Notes: a model not told the origin generated them from the letters alone. A stretch of DNA of 64,000 nucleotides from Holophagales bacterium (GCA_009837885.1 VXSP01000011.1:62001-126000); one strand, 5' to 3'; positions 53,201-60,170 are shown, counted from the first letter of the stretch. Made by a program: numbers and translations.

Positions 53201-53555
53201 TGGCGGCAACCGGCGACAGACGCTCCAGTTCCCCGTCGGCCTCCGCCAGCCGCGCGGCGCGGGCCGCGATTGCCTCGGTTCCGAGCGGCGTGATGGGGCG
53301 CAGGCCGCGAGCGGCCAGGTCGAGCGCGGCGGCCTGGAGCGCCCACTGGTCGAACGACGTCGCGTGAACGCCCAGCAGACCGCCGCCGGTCTCCGTCAGG
53401 CCTCGCAGCAGGTCGTCCGCGGCGCCGCGGGAAGGCGCGAGCAGCAGTACCTCGTCGCCGGTCTCCAGACACTCGCGGAGCCTCGTTCCGGCCGCCGCCA
53501 GCCGGACCCGGGCGGAGGTCGAAACCAGGATCGACGCCGGTGGCAGGTCCGTCAC
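50226..53555 (-). CDS. addB: AddB-like inactivated helicase / PD-(D/E)XK nuclease
   Basis: This 1109-residue protein is the AddB partner. The N-terminal helicase-like half lacks a recognisable Walker A: where GxxGSGKS would fall it reads LLLAPSRGAADDLL. Later parts include VFVPGLAEGVFPRRSGEDALLL, split as VFVPGLAEGVFP and RRSGEDALLL, near 610. The nuclease domain near the C-terminus has GSIDLVEADAAGRLRVTDHKTG, split as GSIDLVEAD and LRVTDHKTG, and four Cys in FAACPYRFF and CRYCDYRPVCG, the 4Fe-4S clasp of AddB-type nucleases. It overlaps the downstream addA and the upstream PQQ gene by 4 nt. Confidence 0.9.
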   Translation of the reverse strand: MTDLPPASILVSTSARVRLAAAGTRLRECLETGDEVLLLAPSRGAADDLLRGLTETGGGLLGVHATSFDQWALQAAALDLAARGLRPITPLGTEAIAARAARLAEADGELERLSPVAAMPGFARSLAATLGELRAAGVPPSTLAGDDGTRDLGRLLERLAGEMERFGLADRSAVLRLAAEALAEGRAIVPPRSIWLDLSVRNAAQAEVLGALAARSREVVATVAAGDGESLEWLTSVLGDEAVTSVDQDTNGKAGTALSRVQRLVFETGVDAEGTSSLPETLPSVDLFSAAGEGQECVEIARRIRRAAAAGLAFDRIAILVRQPTAYLPLVEDALGRAAIPAYLTRGSLRPNPAGRAFLALLACAGERLSASRFAEYLSLGQTPEPAADGAPPKVEDVPWVEPAGEQLVLKSTVPPRPQPPPASAGPEDAGDSREDAAPAGALRAPARWERLLVDAAVVGGAERWRKRLEGLDAEFRLRLRDVEDENEGRRGYLERQIARLGTLRSFAVPLVEFLDDLPDRADWGVWLDRLGRLATMALRRPESVLEVLAELRPLSEVDEVGLDEVERVLAERLRLSRRQPPKRRYGRVFVGSVEEAAGRSFDVVFVPGLAEGVFPRRSGEDALLLDGRRRALGGAGFRLTVDVDRTRREQLLLRLAAGAAGRSLVASYPRVDLVQGRARVPSLYALDLLRAAEGRLPDLDTLGRRAAAAGAALVGWPAPADPDEAIDEAEFDLAMLQPLLGGGLSAAERRGRARFLLSSNEHLARALRARARRWRKGWFPVDGLVDAGDEAREYLSRHRIGNRAYSPTALQNFAACPYRFFLGAVLRLYPRDELVQLEQLDPMTRGGIFHEVQFRLFGALREAELLPVVLARLEDAFRVLDAVLDEVERDYRDQLAPPIERVWNAEFEGLRGDLRGWLRHVADEDGGWTPIHAELGFGLARSGDRDPQSVREAAPVLDAARLRGSIDLVEADAAGRLRVTDHKTGGARHAGGSLVIGGGKVLQPVLYSLAAEAVLGRDVVSGRLFYCTQRGGYSVVPVPLDERSRGAARRMLDTVDGALEEGFLPAAPGKDECRYCDYRPVCGPYEDLRVARKQRSRLGALNDLRLEP

Positions 53556-54976
53556 TGGACCGGCGGCGGGATGAATTCCAGCGCGGCCAGCCGGCTTCGG
53601 CCTCGCACGTAGAGCACGCCTTGAGCGAGCACCGGAGCCGCCCAGGCCGGATAGCGGAGCAGGTCGACGGTGCGGCCGCCTACGTCGGCACGCAGGCGAA
53701 TGTGCGCGACCTGCTGGTAGCTGTCCGCCGTCGCGCGGACGAGCAGCAGATCGCCGACCTCGCTGTGAACGACGAAGTGGCCGTCGACATAGAGCAACTG
53801 CGTGCGGGCCAGACCCGGCTGGCTCCAGTGGACTTCTCCGGTCGCCCAGTCGACCGCCCGCAGTTCCGCGTTCGGCGACTTTTCACCGCTCGAGACGTAG
53901 ACGACCCCCTCGTGGTGGACGGGGGTGTTCCAGTGGGCGGCGATTGCCTGGTTGCGCGGGCCGTCCTGCCAAACCGGCCGGAAACCGCTCTCCCCGCCCT
54001 TCGCGTCGCCGTCGTACTCGAGCAGCACCGCCCCTTTCTCGTAGGACTCCGTGAGCAGCACCCGGTTGCCGACCACGACCGGGTTCGCGGCGTTCACGCT
54101 GGTCAACCGGCGCGCCCTCCAGCCGAAGCCGTCGATCTCCCGGCCGTCTTTCGGGTCGAAGAGGATGAGGCCGGAGCGGGCGAAGTGGAAGCCCCGGCGC
54201 CTGCCGGCGAAGTCAAGCACTACGGGGCTCGCGTAGCTCGCCAGATCGTCACCCAGGCGGTAGCGCTCCTCGCCGCTCCGCTTGTCGAAGGTGACCAGCG
54301 CCGTGCCGTTCGGCTCGATCCGGCCGCTGTGAATGTTCGGCGCGCCGGCCGGGCTGCCGCCGACCGCGACGATCAGCAGTTCGCCTTCGATCCACGGCGA
54401 ACTGGCGACGCCGAAGAAGTTCTGCTGGACGCCGTACCGCGCGTGGGTATCGAGCTCCCACAGAACCGCGCCATCGAGAACACGGTGACATCGGAGCACA
54501 CCGTCCGCACCGACCGCGTAGACGCGGGCGTCGTCGACCATGGGCGCGGTACGCGGCCCACCATCGTAGCCGTAGTAGTCCTCGTAGTCGGTTCGATACT
54601 CCGAGCGCCAGAGTTCCTCGCCGCTGTCGGCCCGGACGGCGACCAGACGCGCCCGGTCGCCGAAACGCGTGAAGTAGAAGAGACGCCCACGGGCAACCGA
54701 CGGCGCGGCGTACCCCTCGCCCAGTTCGAGGTGCCAGAGCAGCGGCGGTGGATCGCTCGCCCAGTCGGTTCGGATGCCGGTCTCGGGCGACTTCGAATCG
54801 CGGTTCGGGCCGAGGAAACCCGGCCAGTCGATGCCGTCCGTGCGTGTGCGGAGGTCGGGCGGCAGCGTCTCGCCTTCGGCCGCCAGCGCGACGTCCGCAG
54901 GTTCTGTTGCCAGGGCCGCCGCCAGCAAGAGTCCCGCCGCGCGGAGCACGGCCGGGGGACGGCGACGCGGCTTCAC
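53552..54976 (-). CDS. PQQ-like beta-propeller protein, exported (second copy type)
   Basis: This 474-residue protein has a basic start (VKPRRRPPAV), a hydrophobic signal segment (about 11-35) and propeller blades with WPGFLGPNRDSKSP, LVAVRADSGEELWRSEY near 105, VYAVGADGVLRCHRVLDG near 135, LVTFDKRSGEERYRLG near 205 and AVDWATGEVHWSQPG near 375. It resembles the 25350-26735 protein in family but not closely in sequence. GTG at 54976 is placed two bases after the cupin stop. It lies upstream of addB with a 4-nt overlap, an unusual partner for a repair operon. Confidence 0.82.
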   Translation of the reverse strand: MKPRRRPPAVLRAAGLLLAAALATEPADVALAAEGETLPPDLRTRTDGIDWPGFLGPNRDSKSPETGIRTDWASDPPPLLWHLELGEGYAAPSVARGRLFYFTRFGDRARLVAVRADSGEELWRSEYRTDYEDYYGYDGGPRTAPMVDDARVYAVGADGVLRCHRVLDGAVLWELDTHARYGVQQNFFGVASSPWIEGELLIVAVGGSPAGAPNIHSGRIEPNGTALVTFDKRSGEERYRLGDDLASYASPVVLDFAGRRRGFHFARSGLILFDPKDGREIDGFGWRARRLTSVNAANPVVVGNRVLLTESYEKGAVLLEYDGDAKGGESGFRPVWQDGPRNQAIAAHWNTPVHHEGVVYVSSGEKSPNAELRAVDWATGEVHWSQPGLARTQLLYVDGHFVVHSEVGDLLLVRATADSYQQVAHIRLRADVGGRTVDLLRYPAWAAPVLAQGVLYVRGRSRLAALEFIPPPVQ

Positions 54977-54978
54977 TC

Positions 54979-55362
54979 TCAGCCGACCAGGTCGATCCGG
55001 TCCGGCCGGTTCGGTACCAGGCAAAGGAACTCGAACGGCGCCTCGATCACTTCGTAGGAATGCGGCAGGCCCGCGGGGATGAGCAGCACATCGTCGGCGC
55101 CGACCTCGACCGTCTCGTCGCCCAGCACGATCCGGGCGCGGCCCCGAAGCACGTACTGTTCGTGCTCCACCTGGTTCGTGTGCAGCGGCATCCCGCCGCC
55201 GGCCTCCATTCGGAACCGCCGCATGGCGAAGTGTGGCGCATCGTCGGCGACGCCCAGGAGGACCTGGGTCGTCGTCGCCGTGCCCAGTTCGACGCGGTTG
55301 GCGGGCGCGTCGTCGGCGCGCCGGACGACGGCAGGTCGTGGCGACGAAGGCGTCGGGCTCAT
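54979..55362 (-). CDS. Small cupin-domain protein
   Basis: This 127-residue protein is a single cupin barrel. Motif 1 is MPLHTNQVEHEQYVLRGRA, with two His and a Glu as metal ligands, and motif 2 is IPAGLPHSYEV with the last His. An N-terminal segment (AMRRFRMEAGGG) leads into the barrel. Proteins of this size are stand-alone metal-binding cupins with diverse roles. The ATG start is supported by a TAGAGT box 7 nt upstream. It heads the group cupin, PQQ propeller, addB, addA. Confidence 0.88.
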   Translation of the reverse strand: MSPTPSSPRPAVVRRADDAPANRVELGTATTTQVLLGVADDAPHFAMRRFRMEAGGGMPLHTNQVEHEQYVLRGRARIVLGDETVEVGADDVLLIPAGLPHSYEVIEAPFEFLCLVPNRPDRIDLVG

Positions 55363-55369
55363 CGACCTG

Positions 55370-55375
55370 ACTCTA
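55370..55375 (-). promoter_or_regulatory. TANNNT -10 element for the cupin-addBA group (leaderless spacing)
   Basis: TAGAGT on the minus strand ends 7 nt before the cupin ATG, the same arrangement as at other operon heads in the window. Confidence 0.45.
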
Positions 55376-55407
55376 CCGCCGCAGCCTTCGTACGGAACGG
55401 GCCCTAG

Positions 55408-55545
55408 TCAGCGCCCGCGGTGGCGGGGACGCCCCTGGTCGTCCGGCGTCTTCGAGATCCACTTGAGCAGCAGGCCGGCCCCCAGGGCGATGTCGTAGAT
55501 CACGCCGAGGACCAGGACGGCAACCAGGAAGGCAAACAGCAGCAT
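55408..55545 (-). CDS. 45-residue single-helix membrane peptide
   Basis: The frame ATG at 55545 to TGA at 55408 encodes a short protein starting MLLFAFLVAVLVLGVIYDIA, a strong transmembrane helix, followed by a short GAGLLLKWISKTP segment and an Arg/His-rich tail. It starts 12 nt after the SnoaL-protein stop on the same strand, with GAGGCAG upstream as a weak ribosome-binding site. Its position and helix make it plausible; I cannot name it. Confidence 0.5.
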   Translation of the reverse strand: MLLFAFLVAVLVLGVIYDIALGAGLLLKWISKTPDDQGRPRHRGR

Positions 55546-55557
55546 GACGAAGCTGCC

Positions 55558-56412
55558 TCAGGGTGATGGCGCGATGCTGGCGCCGGCCCTGATTCCCCAC
55601 TGGCCGTCCGATTCCGTGACCAGGTAGATCGTGTCGAAACTGTGGATCTTCGCGCCGCCTGCGCCGTAGCGGGTAATCCTGACCGCCACGTTCACGCCTC
55701 TGGCGCCAACCTGGATCGCCTCCATGGCGTCCGCTTCGGAGCGCTCCCAACCGAGCCGCTCGGCGAACGAGTCGAAATCGAATCCCTCCATGTACTCCGC
55801 GGCGGACTCCCATACCCTGGCCCTACCGACTCCGACACGAACATGCGGAAAGTGGAGGGCGGCAACCATCACCTCCTCGTCCCGGGCGTTGAAGGCGGCG
55901 AGGTAACGCTCGACGGCGGCGACGGCTGTCGCCGCGGTCGCCTCCCGGTCGACCTCGGAGAGATCGTCGAAACCAGCAGCGAGCCGCGCCTGAATGCCGA
56001 TCGACCCGTTCGTCTTCGTCACAACGTAGGTGACCTGGTTGCTCCAGATCGCCGAGCCGTCTGCGCGGAGGCGCGTGTAGCGACCGGCTACATGCGCCTG
56101 TCCCTCCCCGCCGTGGACCACGATTGCCGAGTCGAGTCGGGACCGATCCCAGCCGGTGGCCAGCACTTGCTCGAAGTCGATTGTTGCCGCGTAGGCCGCG
56201 ACATCGCCGAAGACCCGGCCGTCGAAGTCGGCGGTCGGGCGAACGTGGGGGTACTGGAGCGTAGCTGCGAAGGCGGCGGGGTCGCGGGTGTTCCAGGCGG
56301 CGATGAAGCGATGGACGGCTCCGGTAGCTTCGTCCGCGGTCAACGCGGCCGCGGGACTGGCGGAGACGGAGAGAAGGAGTAAACCGAGGACGTAGTGAAC
56401 GGCGCGCCGCAT
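55558..56412 (-). CDS. Exported protein with two tandem SnoaL/NTF2-like domains
   Basis: This 284-residue protein has a signal peptide (hydrophobic 6-22, cleavage near AAA-LT) and two related domains. Domain one (about 25-150) has VHRFIAAWNTRDPAAFAATL and YPHVRP; domain two (about 160-284) has VERYLAAFNARDEEVMVAAL and FPHVRV. Each has the WN-x-RD helix and the later GxxxxIWSNQVTYVVT or GxKIHSFDTIYLVT strand pair, so the gene arose by internal duplication. Ligand or activity is unknown. A TAGATT box lies 9 nt before the ATG. Confidence 0.75.
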   Translation of the reverse strand: MRRAVHYVLGLLLLSVSASPAAALTADEATGAVHRFIAAWNTRDPAAFAATLQYPHVRPTADFDGRVFGDVAAYAATIDFEQVLATGWDRSRLDSAIVVHGGEGQAHVAGRYTRLRADGSAIWSNQVTYVVTKTNGSIGIQARLAAGFDDLSEVDREATAATAVAAVERYLAAFNARDEEVMVAALHFPHVRVGVGRARVWESAAEYMEGFDFDSFAERLGWERSEADAMEAIQVGARGVNVAVRITRYGAGGAKIHSFDTIYLVTESDGQWGIRAGASIAPSP

Positions 56413-56421
56413 GATGAACTC

Positions 56422-56427
56422 AATCTA
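56422..56427 (-). promoter_or_regulatory. TANNNT box for the SnoaL-domain gene
   Basis: TAGATT on the minus strand ends 9 nt before the ATG at 56412, slightly further than the 6-7 nt seen elsewhere. Confidence 0.3.
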
Positions 56428-56454
56428 CACCGCCTCAGTGCCTGCACTACGACG

Positions 56455-56510
56455 GCCCGGCACATGCGCAAGTGGAGGGCGGCGGTCATCCCTTCTCGTC
56501 CGGGAGGCCT
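56455..56510 (-). pseudogene. Fragment of a third SnoaL-type domain
   Basis: On the minus strand this stretch matches the coding DNA around RDEEVMVAALHFPHVR in domain two of the neighbouring gene (near 55840-55890), including GCCGCCCTCCACTT and the following GCATGT, but with single-base indels that break the frame. It lies upstream of the intact gene in the same orientation and is best read as a decayed duplicate. Confidence 0.45.
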
Positions 56511-56553
56511 TGGAGGTCGCGACGCACCGGTCGGCGGTCGGCCGGACGTGCGC

Positions 56554-58077
56554 TCAGCGCCCTCCGCCAACCGACACAACATCCTGGCGCGCCGACTCGG
56601 ACCTTCTGTCGCCGTCTGCCCTGACGGCCTCAGCCAAACTCATCAGTGCGCTCAACACTTCAACAAGACGACTCAGCCGCACGTTCTTGAGTGTCGTGCT
56701 GGAACCGCGTCTCTTGAACCTGTCAAGCGCGTCCCGTTGCTCCCCGCTCAGACCAGCCCCCCGGCTCCCGGCCACCGCGTCGATTAGCTCAGCTACCGGC
56801 GACGAACGAAGGTGCTCGAGAATCAGGAGTACGTCCTCACTGATCCACTCGCAACTGATCTCACGCCTAAGGAGCTGGTTGCACGACCCGATGGCCCGGT
56901 CGGGCCAGGCCCTTTGGAATGGCCGATAGGCCCTGCGCGAGAACGCCGCAAACTCGTTCATCGCGAAGGCCAGGTCCGTTCCCGCGGCCGTCCCGCCCTG
57001 ATCTGCGGCCGCCACGATGGAGCCCCGCCGCCACTGCCTCTCCAGACCCAAACGCGGCAAGTCCACTTCACTTGTGCCCATACGAGTCCGGTACTCTCCC
57101 GCTGCGAACGCAACCTCGCGATACGCCGAGTAGTGCAACCTACGGATGCGCGACCGGAGAGTATGTTCCTCATCCTCCCTCTGAACGGTGTAGAACTTCT
57201 GAAATAGGATCGTGAGCTCGCTAAGCATGCGGTTCGCCGCCTCGAAATCGCCCTTCCCGACGTACTCTCTCATGTCAGCGACGCTTCGATCGAACACGTC
57301 CCAAACTTTCTCCAAATGAAACACCGGCTGGTTGCCAGCGGCGTCGGGCTCCCATCTCAGCGGCCAGATGACGAACTCACTCGGCTCCTCCCAGTACCAG
57401 GCCACGGACTCACTCGCCGCACGGCCGGCTGCCGGGCCGAGACTGAATCTCCCGAACTTGTCGACCGGACCCCGAACACCCACTGAGTTCCCCCACCTGA
57501 AGTGGTAGTTACGGTGAAGCTCTGGGAGAAGCGCTTCCAGATGGCCGGTGTGAACGGATCCAATGAGGCTCGGCGCCGCCGGTTCCGGCTCCGTGACCTG
57601 GTCTGGGCCCTCCTCGGAGTCGTCCTGCTCGGTGCGGTCCTGCTCAGGGTCTTCCCGCTCAGGGTCCTCCCGCTCAGGGTCCTCCCGTTCAGGGTCCTCC
57701 CGCTCAGGGTCGTCCTGCTCAGGGTCGTCCTGCTCAGGGTCGTCCTGCGAAGGATCCCCGTTCTCCTCCAGTGCTTCTTCCAGACCCGATCTGTCGGCTG
57801 CACCCTCGCCAGAGGACGAGGACATCACGAAGTACGCTACGCCCACCCCACCCACAACCAGCCCGAGCACCACGCCAAAGATCCGATGCGGCAACCGGAG
57901 TTGCCCAGTCCACTCACTCAACCGGCGTCCCCCTGGAAGAACGGCGACCAAAGCCACCAGTGCGCCTAGCACAACCAGGAGTCCGCCAAACAGGTCGAGA
58001 AGGGCCCAGTCGGGTAGCCGGTCAAGAAGCGTACTGGAAATGAACACTAGGTCAGCACCAAAGAACGAACGTGCCAT
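56554..58077 (-). CDS. Uncharacterised two-helix membrane protein with acidic repeat linker
   Basis: This 507-residue protein has two transmembrane helices at about 24-48 and 66-86, an acidic linker of tandem five-residue units (DPEQD, DPERE) at about 108-155, and a C-terminal region of about 330 residues with aromatic-rich segments (SVAWYWEEPSEFVIWPLRW near 225) and helices (VWDVFDRSVADMREYVG; LTILFQKFYTVQRE). I recognise no family. The linker comes from 15-bp DNA repeats. It starts 12 nt after the permuted-papain gene, so the two are one transcript. Composition is less GC-rich than the core genes. Confidence 0.7.
   Translation of the reverse strand: MARSFFGADLVFISSTLLDRLPDWALLDLFGGLLVVLGALVALVAVLPGGRRLSEWTGQLRLPHRIFGVVLGLVVGGVGVAYFVMSSSSGEGAADRSGLEEALEENGDPSQDDPEQDDPEQDDPEREDPEREDPEREDPEREDPEQDRTEQDDSEEGPDQVTEPEPAAPSLIGSVHTGHLEALLPELHRNYHFRWGNSVGVRGPVDKFGRFSLGPAAGRAASESVAWYWEEPSEFVIWPLRWEPDAAGNQPVFHLEKVWDVFDRSVADMREYVGKGDFEAANRMLSELTILFQKFYTVQREDEEHTLRSRIRRLHYSAYREVAFAAGEYRTRMGTSEVDLPRLGLERQWRRGSIVAAADQGGTAAGTDLAFAMNEFAAFSRRAYRPFQRAWPDRAIGSCNQLLRREISCEWISEDVLLILEHLRSSPVAELIDAVAGSRGAGLSGEQRDALDRFKRRGSSTTLKNVRLSRLVEVLSALMSLAEAVRADGDRRSESARQDVVSVGGGR
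57637..57749. repeat. 15-bp tandem repeats coding for DPExx units
   Basis: About seven to eight near-identical copies of a 15-bp unit (plus strand AGGGTCGTCCTGCTC or AGGGTCCTCCCGCTC) lie inside the 56554-58077 gene. They are in frame and encode Asp-Pro-Glu-Gln-Asp or Asp-Pro-Glu-Arg-Glu. Unit number can be expected to vary between strains. Confidence 0.85.
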
Positions 58078-58089
58078 GGTCAGGAGAAC

Positions 58090-58698
58090 TCAGGGCCTAT
58101 CCTTCACCTCGAGCTCCGGCCCAAGCTCTCCCCTCAGCAATCTCAACCCCCTCGCAGCGGAGAAATCGGCTGGAACGTACTCGTTCGACGGCTTGGACTC
58201 GTCGAGCAGGCCCAGGCGCTGATACGCCTCGGCAACCAACTCACTGCAGAAGATGCTCCGCAGATCTTCCTCATTCAGACCGAACGGGCCGTCGCAGGCG
58301 GCCTTGACTAACTCAAGTCGATCCGTTTCGTAAGGCTTGTCGCGCAGTTCCCGCCGCAGTTCCCACAAGCGCTCATAGTCGCCTGACTCGAATTCGGCTC
58401 CCGAGAGCCGCCGAAACGCGATGTCGCCGCGGTACGTTTCGACTCGCTCGCTGAGTGCCACCAGTTGGACGCCCTTGCGTAGAGTCGCCGAGTCCAGGTC
58501 GAGAAGCCCGGTACCTTTCTTCGTCGATTCCCAAACCGTCACGAAATCGAACTCATGAAGCCGGACCACGATGCCCACGTGTGACCAGCGACTGAACGTG
58601 GATAGCTTGATGATGGCACTGATGGGTCGTTTGCCGGAGTAGAGAACGATATCGCCAGTGCGGAGCTCATCGCGAATCGACTCATAGGATACGGACAT
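58090..58698 (-). CDS. YiiX/YaeF-like permuted papain-fold (NlpC/P60, C92) enzyme
   Basis: This 202-residue protein fits the permuted NlpC/P60 family PF05708. The early LRTGDIVLYSG strand, the His in FSRWSHVGIVVR near 38 and the later Cys in SIFCSELVAEAYQRLG near 150 are in the permuted order (His before Cys). NEYVPADFS then closes the domain. Family members are hydrolases or acyltransferases on amides or lipids. There is no signal peptide. It is first in a two-gene unit with the unknown membrane protein. GAGGG precedes the ATG. Confidence 0.8.
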   Translation of the reverse strand: MSVSYESIRDELRTGDIVLYSGKRPISAIIKLSTFSRWSHVGIVVRLHEFDFVTVWESTKKGTGLLDLDSATLRKGVQLVALSERVETYRGDIAFRRLSGAEFESGDYERLWELRRELRDKPYETDRLELVKAACDGPFGLNEEDLRSIFCSELVAEAYQRLGLLDESKPSNEYVPADFSAARGLRLLRGELGPELEVKDRP

Positions 58699-58956
58699 GC
58701 TGCCCTCGCCATCGCCTGGCGGCGATCCGCCTTCACCGAGTGGGAAATCGGGTAAGGAAGAAAGCTAACAACTCGCGGACGGTGCGAACGGCCGCATCAG
58801 TCCCGATCCCGGCAAGGGAAACGCTCGAGGCGGCCAGACGGATTGGCCGGGCCGGACGGAGATTGACCTGCCTGCGGTCAGGTGCTCGGCTGTGCGGACA
58901 TCCGGGAGCCGTACGACGAGTCGAAGCGAGCAACCACGTGCTCGTCACGCGGCGAT

Positions 58957-60093
58957 TCAAGGATCGCCGTAGTTCCTCCGAGCCTCGTCCTGAAGATGGC
59001 TTTTCCGGAACTCCGACGCACTACAACCCACATGAAGCCGGAACGCACGCCGGAACGTTCGCTCGCCGCCGAATCCCACGATCCTGCCGACGCGTTCGAT
59101 TGGCATGTTGCTCTGTCGAAGCAGTTGGCATGCACGCTGAACACGGCGGATTGTGAGCCAGACGGCAAACGGCATGCCCACGCGTTGGCGGAAGAAGCGT
59201 CCAAGGCTCGACGGCCTCATGGCGGCGACCCTGGCGACCGTCGCCAGCTTGAGCTCTTCGCCCAGGTTCTCGTCTACGTACTCCCGCACCCGCCTCAGCC
59301 GCTGGTAGTACTGGAAGGGATCGATGTCACGGGCAGAGAGGCTTGGGTGCGACTTGGCCGAAAGGGATGGCGGCGCCCGCACCGTGGCACCTGTCGTCTC
59401 GGGAAGTGCGGGTTCAAGGTCGACGTACGCGAAGCCATACTGCTCGATCAGTTGCACCGGTCTGACCGCAACTCTCTTGCTCCAGCCGGGCGCCCACTCG
59501 ACGAAGGTGTGGAACTCACCATAGCCGCCGCCAGGGCAGGTATGGGACGGCAGCGCAGCGACGAACTCGGCGTCGAACCGCTGGCCTGCCCGGTCAGCGC
59601 CGAGGATCAACGTGTTGACGGCGCACACCCATGCCGAGACTTCCGACTCGAGCAACTCCTCGACGTGCTTGCGGGCGTCACGGCCCCAGAGGGGAAACTC
59701 GGCTGTCAGGCCGGCCCTGCTGAGCTGGCTCGAGCGCCGGTCGTAGTACGCACCGGAGGACAACTCACCGAAGGCTACGTACTCGGCCCCTTCCCGGCGT
59801 AGCGCGCTGAGACCGACACCCAACGCGGCTTCGTAGTCCCTGGACGGCCCCCTGGAGTCGATCTCTATCGCGTGCAGCGGCAGACCCACGGCTGCCGCCT
59901 GCTGTTCCAGAAGCTCCCTCCTGATCCCGTGGATCACTTCCCGTCCTGACGTCTGATCGACCTGCGTGACCAGGCCACGCACGTCCCGGTCGGGATCAGC
60001 CTGGAGCAGACGGAGCGCCCAGGACGTATCCTTGCCTCCAGTCCACCATTGCCAGACGCGCGGCACACGCGATGAGGCCCGTCGCGCGATCAT
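58957..60093 (-). CDS. Dph6-type PP-loop ATP pyrophosphatase fused to an AraC-family DNA-binding domain
   Basis: This 378-residue protein joins two families. Residues about 10-225 form a Dph6/DUF71 PP-loop domain: WWTGGKDTSWALRLLQ near 16, HGIRRELLEQQAAAVGLPL near 58, EYVAFGELSSGAYYDRR near 105, FPLWGRDARKHVEELLE near 132 and GGGYGEFHTFVEWAP near 190. Residues about 258-378 form an AraC helix-turn-helix pair: LKLATVARVAAMRPSSLGR, split as LKLATVARVAA and MRPSSLGR, FFRQRVGMPF, then ERVGRIVGFGGERTFRRAF. The ATG at 60093 is chosen because TAGCAT lies 7 nt upstream; a GTG at 60111 is possible. It diverges from a sulfatase. Substrate and target promoter are unknown. Confidence 0.85.
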   Translation of the reverse strand: MIARRASSRVPRVWQWWTGGKDTSWALRLLQADPDRDVRGLVTQVDQTSGREVIHGIRRELLEQQAAAVGLPLHAIEIDSRGPSRDYEAALGVGLSALRREGAEYVAFGELSSGAYYDRRSSQLSRAGLTAEFPLWGRDARKHVEELLESEVSAWVCAVNTLILGADRAGQRFDAEFVAALPSHTCPGGGYGEFHTFVEWAPGWSKRVAVRPVQLIEQYGFAYVDLEPALPETTGATVRAPPSLSAKSHPSLSARDIDPFQYYQRLRRVREYVDENLGEELKLATVARVAAMRPSSLGRFFRQRVGMPFAVWLTIRRVQRACQLLRQSNMPIERVGRIVGFGGERTFRRAFRLHVGCSASEFRKSHLQDEARRNYGDP

Positions 60094-60100
60094 TGCGAAG

Positions 60101-60106
60101 ATGCTA
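60101..60106 (-). promoter_or_regulatory. TANNNT -10 element for the Dph6-AraC fusion gene (leaderless spacing)
   Basis: TAGCAT on the minus strand ends 7 nt before the ATG at 60093. If real, it excludes the GTG at 60111 as a start because that codon lies upstream of the transcription start. Confidence 0.45.
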
Positions 60107-60137
60107 GGCACAGCCCACTCTCTTGCGTTGAGATCCG

Positions 60138-60170
60138 GGCCAAGTGACCGGAAGTCGATTTTTCTTGGCC
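60138..60170. repeat. Inverted repeat upstream of the Dph6-AraC gene
   Basis: GGCCAAG (60138-60144) and CTTGGCC (60164-60170) are perfect 7-bp arms with a 19-bp spacer containing a T-run. It lies about 30 bp upstream of the TAGCAT box and could be a regulator site or a hairpin. Confidence 0.4.

Noticed and set aside
56340..56582. 80-codon frame on the minus strand upstream of the SnoaL gene
   Set aside because: It covers the decayed SnoaL fragment and the start of the real gene in another frame; Ser/Arg-rich without a fold.
57637..57749. CRISPR-like repeat array
   Set aside because: Units are contiguous 15-mers without spacers and lie in frame inside a gene, so it is a coding tandem repeat.
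58733..58960. 75-codon frame on the minus strand between the Dph6-AraC fusion and the YiiX-like gene
   Set aside because: No domain, no ribosome-binding site or TANNNT box, and it overlaps the end of the fusion gene; composition does not look coding.
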